Part shown: in pieces, positions 58,095 to 64,000 of the stretch
Layout of the letters: every line of letters starts with the position of its first letter
Position numbering within the stretch: the first letter of the stretch is position 1
Assembly: GCA_031763025.1 (NCBI GenBank)
Contig: JASSKH010000029.1
Span: 8,069,121-8,133,120 of the forward strand
DNA: 64,000 nucleotides
Source of the DNA: Macrocystis pyrifera
Lineage: Eukaryota; Sar; Phaeophyceae; Laminariales; Laminariaceae
Direction of reading: 5' to 3'
Notes under the pieces: generated by a model
What the model saw: only the letters and a program-made list of their open reading frames with translations
Databases searched by the model: none
Told to the model about the DNA's origin: nothing
Program-made: the position numbers and the translations under genes

Positions 58095-60134
58095 TTAATA
58101 CCACTCCGACAACAACAGTTGTTCTTCCCAGCAACTTGCGTCCCTGTGCTGAGGACAACCATTTTGCCTCGCCCATTCCATAATCTCCTCGTTTTCGCAC
58201 AAGTCGGCCTCCATGTAGGTAGCGTAGTTCCATGGGCATCCTTCTGCTCGCGCCCATTGCAAAATGTCCAGACGCCCGGACATGGCGGCACCAGAGCAGG
58301 TGCCCTCGTCCCAGGGGCACTCGTTACCACGTGCCCATTTCAGAATTTCCAGATTACCCCTGCCGGCTGCTTCGCTGCATGTTTTTTCATCCCATGGACA
58401 GCCTTGTGCCCGCGCCCATTGCAGTATGTCCAGGCACTCTGCCTCAGCCGCATTAGAGCATGTGGACTCGTCCCAGGGGCAGCCGTTGCACCGCGCCCAT
58501 TTGAGGACTTCGAACCTGCCGTGACTAGCTGCCTCGCTGCAAGTACTATAATCCCATGGGCAGTCTTGTGCCCGAGCCCACATCAGTACATCGAGGTGAC
58601 CTCCAGCGGCTGCACTGGCGCACGTGCGTTCGTCCCAGGGGCAACCGTTGCATCGGGCATACTTCAGGATCCCCAACCGACCTTCCGTGGCGGCCTCGCT
58701 ACACACAGAACAATCCCATTCGAAGCCTTGAGCCCGTGCCCATTGAAGAACGCCGAGATGACCCGCTGCTGCAGCGGCGTTGCCTACAGTAAAAATAGGC
58801 CTGATCAAGGCGGGGTGGTTAGCGTGCATCCATTCAAGTAGGTGAAGGTGCCCCTCTTGAGCTGAGTATTCGGCGGCGGCGCTCGGCAAGTGGAACCCAT
58901 GCGTTAGCATCCACTTGATAGTATCCAGGTGACCATTTCGAATCGAGTCAAAAGGCACATTGGGGTTCAAGGGACACCCTCGAGATATTGCCCACTGAAG
59001 CACTTGCAGGTGCCCCCCTGCCGCGGCCCGGTTGATCGTGTCGGCTGTCCAACTGGCATTGTTCTCTCTCGCCCACTGAAGAACCTCTAGGTGACCGTTC
59101 GCGGCAGCTCCATCGCACGTTCGGTAGTCCCAATCGCAGCCGTGAGCTCGCGCCCACTGGAGAATGCCTAGGTCCCCTCTCTCCGCAGCCTTGGAACACG
59201 TCTCGCCATCCCAAGGACATCCCTCGGAACGCGCCCATTGCAAGATGGCGATATTCCCGGAACCGGAGGCCTCGCTGCAAGTAACTCCGTCCCAGGGGCA
59301 GCCGTTAGCTCGCGCCCACTTCAGAATACCGAGATGTCCACCGCCAGCAGCGCTCGAGCACGTTCGACTATTCCAGGGACAGTTTTCGGAATGTGCCCAC
59401 TGCAGGATGTTGAGATGACCTGAACCGGCTGCCTTGCTGCAAGTATTGCCGTCCCATGGACAGTCGTTAGATTTTGCCCACCGAAGAATTCGCAAACTTC
59501 CGCCGGCCGCCGCCGCGTTGCACAGAAAGTTTCGCCACCACGAATTCTCGCCGAGTGCCCACTGTACAATTTCAAGCTGGTCCCGGGCAGCGGCCTTGAA
59601 GCAAGATTCATACGGCAATGTGCATCCGTTCGAGTGAGCGCACTGCAAAATCGCTAGGCCGCAGCGGTCGGCGATAAGCTCACACAACATCGGTCTCCTT
59701 CTCAGGCCACTATCGAAGCTGAACTGAAGCTGAGATACAGAGGTGTCGGCCGTTACGGCTTGCGTGTTTTTCGGGAGGTCTCCCCAAGCGCTCCTCCAAC
59801 TCTTCGATACCCCCGCAAAAAATACGTGTTGGTTGGATAGGAGTTCCACCAGCAGGGTCATCACGTCGCTGTTGGTGCCAAGCCAGAACTCCTTGCAATA
59901 AGGCTGTACTTCGGCAGATTCGGTGCCGGGCTTTGAGTACCTACTCCTGGGAGCGGCACAGTCGGCGACGGTCACAAGTATCGTTGTCCAGCTGTCAGGT
60001 AATCTCGCAGTCAGGCAATAGCGCTCGGTATACTTCGTATACGTTACTTTATGGTGCAGGGTCCGACCGAGCACACGCCCATCTAGGTTGCTTAACCTCG
60101 AATAGGAAACATTAAATCCAAAGCGGACCAACAA
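58095..60134 (-). CDS. Ankyrin-like repeat protein (about 18 repeats of 27 residues)
   Basis: The frame is open for 679 codons. From about residue 160 it consists of some 18 units of 27 residues with consensus HLxILQWARAxGCPWDExTC followed by SEAAGxG, the WAR...GCPWD repeat common in ankyrin-like proteins of brown algae and other stramenopiles. Units 8-11 are the most diverged (for example HLDTIKWMLTHGFHLPSAAA). Before the repeats, LLSNQHVFFAGVSKSWRSAW resembles an F-box-like helix. The first ~80 residues lack such features, and an acceptor-like TTGCAAG precedes EFWLG, so the true start may be the Met at 59861 or in an upstream exon. The protein ends QNGCPQHRDASCWEEQLLLS plus EWY. Repeats of this kind usually bind other proteins. 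This is the longest intact frame in the window. Confidence 0.85.
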   Translation of the reverse strand: MLVRFGFNVSYSRLSNLDGRVLGRTLHHKVTYTKYTERYCLTARLPDSWTTILVTVADCAAPRSRYSKPGTESAEVQPYCKEFWLGTNSDVMTLLVELLSNQHVFFAGVSKSWRSAWGDLPKNTQAVTADTSVSQLQFSFDSGLRRRPMLCELIADRCGLAILQCAHSNGCTLPYESCFKAAARDQLEIVQWALGENSWWRNFLCNAAAAGGSLRILRWAKSNDCPWDGNTCSKAAGSGHLNILQWAHSENCPWNSRTCSSAAGGGHLGILKWARANGCPWDGVTCSEASGSGNIAILQWARSEGCPWDGETCSKAAERGDLGILQWARAHGCDWDYRTCDGAAANGHLEVLQWARENNASWTADTINRAAAGGHLQVLQWAISRGCPLNPNVPFDSIRNGHLDTIKWMLTHGFHLPSAAAEYSAQEGHLHLLEWMHANHPALIRPIFTVGNAAAAAGHLGVLQWARAQGFEWDCSVCSEAATEGRLGILKYARCNGCPWDERTCASAAAGGHLDVLMWARAQDCPWDYSTCSEAASHGRFEVLKWARCNGCPWDESTCSNAAEAECLDILQWARAQGCPWDEKTCSEAAGRGNLEILKWARGNECPWDEGTCSGAAMSGRLDILQWARAEGCPWNYATYMEADLCENEEIMEWARQNGCPQHRDASCWEEQLLLSEWY

Positions 60135-60426
60135 AATATGGCGCCCCCATCACATCTGCGTATTCTCTCAACTTCCCCCCCAACCGCTTAGTTAGTACTA
60201 CGCCGTCATCCCTCTTCACAAGGAAGGACTAACCCCGGGCCATTCAGTCAACAAAGCGACCCCAACTTGCATTGTGACGCATGCTCATGTATTTTCCTAT
60301 GGGAATTGGACCGCTAACCCTTCAAGGCTGCCTGTGGTTCGACGGGAGGGTAGTTCTAAAAGTCCTACGACGAACACCTAAGGCACGGCGTACGACGTAC
60401 CAGGAGCAAAACAATACAAATAACCA
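60135..60426. other. Upstream region of the ankyrin-like gene
   Basis: I see no gene. It should contain the promoter of the minus-strand ankyrin-like gene, but no TATA box stands out. Confidence 0.35.
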
Positions 60427-61131
60427 CTAGGCAGGCAAACAGGCTTCCCACCTGCCACTTCGTCGAGGCGGCTCTTCTGCTGCGTCGTTCTTCGGCGGGC
60501 TGGCCATAGTCTGCACACGGTACTCGTTGCTCACAACGACAGCGAAGGCTCGCACTGCAGCAGCAACAACAGCAAAACACAACCACAGCAGCAACGATAG
60601 GATTTCTATTAGCATCCAGTCGTGGTAAGGGCCAAAGACGAAATGATGGGAACACGGAGTAGTTAAACTGTTGAGCATCCCCAAAGTCCCCGGGGAAGCA
60701 GGTGTTCTTGAAAATAATATCTCGTTTCGGTTCCTATCATTTTCGAGCGCAGTTCCACCACAGCCCTTCGAGCGCAAGCTGCGAGCGAGGCGAGCCTGGG
60801 CGCCCGTAGTCAAACGCGCACGTACCCACCATCCTTCAAGCGCAGGCTGCAAGTTTATAGCGAATCCACTGTTGCACGAGTTCGCCTCTGTGAGCACTAT
60901 AATAGTTAGCCTCTGTGACATGTGGGTGGGTTGTTCTCTGCATATGTAGTGGGACTCCCCCCCCACGTGTGTGTACAACACAGTTGACCTCCTTTTAAAA
61001 TTATTGTTAATGCCCTCGATGAAAAGCATTCGAGCGCTGTTCTCAGCTTGTTTTTTTTCTTCGTGACGTCGCAGTTGGAGTTGAGAGCGACGAGAGAGAC
61101 CAGTCGGCACCGGCACAGACGAAACCTCCAA
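60427..61131 (-). CDS. Doubtful ORF with a membrane-like segment
   Basis: A 234-codon frame has a polar N-terminal part and a strongly hydrophobic stretch (MLIEILSLLLWLCFAVVAAA) near residue 170, followed by MASPPKNDAAEEPPRRSGRW. An overlapping minus frame (60365-60655) also ends in a membrane-like tail (VGSLFACLVVICIVLLLVRR). Both cannot be right in full, and an intron or frameshift could join them. I recognise no family. Confidence 0.25.
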   Translation of the reverse strand: MEVSSVPVPTGLSRRSQLQLRRHEEKKQAENSARMLFIEGINNNFKRRSTVLYTHVGGESHYICREQPTHMSQRLTIIVLTEANSCNSGFAINLQPALEGWWVRARLTTGAQARLARSLRSKGCGGTALENDRNRNEILFSRTPASPGTLGMLNSLTTPCSHHFVFGPYHDWMLIEILSLLLWLCFAVVAAAVRAFAVVVSNEYRVQTMASPPKNDAAEEPPRRSGRWEACLPA

Positions 61132-64000
61132 CAGGCGGGGTTTGTCTCATACTGAGCGTCTGCGTGCTGGCTATCGGTACTACTCGTGGTCGTACTTTCT
61201 GTTTGTTGATGCTACGGCTGCGGTCTCGGTTGTGCAATTAAGACTATGTAAAACACGCACGACGGTTACAGAGTAATCGACAGACGAGGGCAGGAGATCT
61301 ATGTACCACACAGAGGATCGAAGTAACGAAATAGGTGGTCGTGGTTGAGAGTCGTGGTCTCCAATCGGTTGCGCAGCAATACAGCGGGGTTTCTCGATAC
61401 TGCGGCTGCGGCGTGTCGGTTGGGGTCGTGATCCCCAACAAGCAGTTCCGCGAAGACAGCATTTAGACCCCACTTATTATTATGCGTTATGTCTTTCCAT
61501 AAGTGGGAGGTTGAACGGAGGAAATCTGTGGTTTGTGGAGCGGTATTGAATAGTTAGCATGCTTGAACAGAGGAGATGGGCGAGTGGGTCATAGAATTGA
61601 TGACGGGTGCAGTTGGTTGAACTGGGAAGACAGGGGCTGAGAAAGGTTGAAACAGTGAGGAAGAAGACTATCTACCGCAGTACACTACTCGAGGGGGTGT
61701 ACGAGCAGGGGTCTGGCATTCGGTAGGAGGTCGGCGTGTTCAAAGAAAAAAGAAGAACAAGGCCATTACATATTTGACAAGAATAAACCGCAGGTATCGT
61801 AATGTCTAAAATTCAGCATACAGTGGTTATTTTGGACAGAAACATCGAGAAAGGATTACATAAGTTGGAATTAGAGTCGGTGGTTTACTCGATCAACATA
61901 ATACAAGAGAAGTAATTTCACAGAGCGTGTAGAAAATCACTGCAGAACCTCGAAGGAGATGCGGTTTAAACGGCGGAATAGGAGTTCCTCGCCCGCGTCT
62001 TTGTTGCGTGCCTCAGAGATTGAAGTACGGAAAAAAACGAAGCAGCGAAGCAGCAGCACAACAGGGCTTGCCCTCGAGCCAGGCTAATCTTCAACGCTTG
62101 GATATATATGTAGGCGTTCGTGCAGGAGGCATAACGAAGTTGTGCACAGCAGTACGTACCCCGGGCCCTGTGCCATGACGGACAAACAAGAACAGTCATA
62201 ATGGGGAAAAAATGATACCAGATAATCGCATTCGTCAGGCTGCAGGCTGAACAAGAGAGCAGTCACGCGAGGAGGGTGTCAGGTCCCTGGGGCGCCAGAG
62301 TCCACCGGGCGGATCGCTATCGTGTGAGCGCTCACTATCCGGCAGTTGATGTTTGGTTGGGTTGGGCGTTGGAACTACGGCCTGTGTACGTCGCTCGGGT
62401 CATGTGCCATGACGAAGGAAAATAATAATCAGGCTGCGTCCTATGCGGTTCAAAGTTTGAGCTTCAGATTTGCCCGATCGCATTTTCACCTGTGAACTTC
62501 GCTAATCGAAACAGTTATCCCATGCGGAAAGATCAAATATTTCGTGCGTGCAGAAATTCAAGCAAACATCGAGATCAATTGCGGTTTTTGTGGTCTGACG
62601 CCGCGAAGAGACGCGCTAGGTGCGCTGTACTGTGCGTAGGACCCAAGCGTCCGAGCCAAGGCTGACTGCCTTTGGTCCGGCGGCAAAGAGATGTGCCGGG
62701 TGCGCTCAAAAACTCAACCTTTTGTCTTAGTATTTTGTATTTCACGTTGTGACTGACTACTGCTGCTGCTTCTGTGCTGCTTCTGTAGTCTACGAGTACG
62801 TATCCGCCGAGAGGTGTGCGCCGAGTGCGTTTCTCTTGGTCTCCAGGCCCGAAGCTGAGCTAGCCGGCTGAAGTCTGGCCGCGGAGAAACGTGCCGCCCG
62901 CCGACCCCGCGTCGGGCGCGAAGCAACGACGCTATACGGGTGTGTCACCATACAACCCATCGGTCGTTCTCCTGCTGTTTGCAGTCGTGAATAACATCTT
63001 GAATTCAGAGAGTACGCCATTTTTCCACTTGAAGATCTGATGACCCAAGCCGTCGGATTTGGTGTCGACGATAAGGCATGGACACTGGATGTCCTGGATA
63101 TTCACGGGTGGAAATAGCAGTTTAGCGTGTGAAGGCACACAGACCCACATCGTATACCAGGCGGTGTCTGGTGCCAGGTAGCCCTATCTAAACTTGCCGC
63201 GTGAAATGAACACAACGAATTGCACATACAACAATTCGATACTCGTACGAGTCGACGAGAAGTGGAAAGCGCATGGCTCGAGCTGTTTGCTGCTGCTGTT
63301 GTTGACTCTTGGAAATTTTTCTCCGATTTACTGCAGAGCAGGAAGCGACCCCACCGAAAAATATCACATAACACAGTGCAAACTCCAATGAGTCGAGACC
63401 TCGCAGCCAGAAGCGACCTTGCACGGCCGTTCGCGAGCGGCGGGCGACCTCATTAACGCCGTTAGCCAACCGCGCTGAGCGAGCCACGCCTCCAAACAGT
63501 GATCCCAATTTTGTTACGATCGATGCGCTGCAGCCAATTTACGAAAGGTTTTGCTGCTCGTACGGACTCTAGCACAAGCGATTGTCTACAAGCGATTGTC
63601 CCCCCGGTGAGGCTGGGTCCGTAGCTCAAGGGGCAGGGCTTAGTTGAATCCGAAAGTTGCCCCAGACTGTTTGCATGTGTGTCCGCCATCGATTCGCGCG
63701 GTATACACGTCAACGTCGGGAGCGGTTAGAGACCAGATTTTGCGATAATTAGACTTTCCTTGTGACTGCGGACAGACAGACAGACAAACAAATTTGCAAC
63801 TACCAAAATAGAGCCTCAGTTTGACATACTGAGAATTCGTTCAAATCGTGTACCCTACGAAGGAGGACACAAAAATTTTTCTTGTTTTTGCATGTAAAAT
63901 TTGTGGAAACACCGCTTTCTAACTTTGCTATTATAGCGCTGCTGCCGCTGGTCTGGTCTTCCGAGTCCCCCGTACTCCGGACTCTCCCCTGTTTAGCGTC
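61132..64000. other. Gene-poor stretch with a degenerate repeated motif
   Basis: No supported gene. GCGAAGAGACGCGCTAGGTG (62610), GCAAAGAGATGTGCCGGGTG (62682), CCGAGAGGTGTGCGCCGAGT (62808) and GCGGAGAAACGTGCCGCC (62880) are variants of one motif. A minus frame at 62932-63150 (NIQDIQCPCLIVDTKSDGLG) looks partly coding but is isolated. Confidence 0.4.

Noticed and set aside
63615-63670. tRNA-like stretch GTCCGTAGCTCAAGGGGCAG
   Set aside because: Only a D-arm-like piece is present; no anticodon arm or T-arm can be placed at the right distance.
1-64000. Prophage, giant-virus insertion, CRISPR or bacterial operon
   Set aside because: No capsid, terminase or viral polymerase genes, no spaced repeats of CRISPR form, and coding regions are spliced.

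Overview
This window looks like nuclear DNA of a multicellular stramenopile, most likely a brown alga of the Ectocarpus type. The reasons are multi-exon genes with GT-AG introns of about 100-700 bases, mixed GC content, many CAG/CTG and TACTGCTGTA-like runs, and a long protein of 27-residue ankyrin-like repeats (GCPWDxxTCxxAAxxGHLxxLxWAR) of a kind I associate with brown algae. The organism assignment is inference. There is no bacterial operon structure, rRNA or CRISPR array.

The window is dominated by decayed mobile elements. Left to right: a foldback element (0.2-0.5 kb); a doubtful secreted threonine/proline-rich protein (0.6-1.5 kb); a spliced but broken transposon gene combining a zinc-binding region, a transposase-like core and a 3'-5' exonuclease (2.2-8.0 kb); a gene-poor stretch; a small ORF behind a palindrome and TATA box (13.6 kb); a fucosyltransferase-like gene on the minus strand (14.3-15.5 kb); a gene-poor stretch with MITEs and hairpins (15.7-27 kb); PIF/Harbinger transposase pieces (27.2, 30.0-31.4 and 36.9 kb) with a possible partner gene on the minus strand (33.9-36.0 kb); and an alternating GC/A-rich minisatellite (32.3-33.0 kb).

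At 38.6-42.4 kb two tandem arrays of a ~160-bp hairpin-bearing unit lie in inverted orientation around a minus-strand gene of unknown function. I regard this composite element as the best candidate for something undescribed. At 43.7-48.95 kb lies a DIRS-like tyrosine-recombinase retrotransposon (gag, RT, RNase H, recombinase) between ~175-bp direct repeats. It carries stop codons and frameshifts, and a MITE sits inside its pol region.

From 49 to 58 kb there are small exon-like pieces, two MITEs and a tRNA A-box-like palindrome. At 58.1-60.1 kb is the best intact gene, the ankyrin-like repeat protein. The last 4 kb hold no gene I can support. One ~107-bp MITE family with TA target duplications recurs seven times, and in two places it splits a reading frame that reads through when the insert is ignored.
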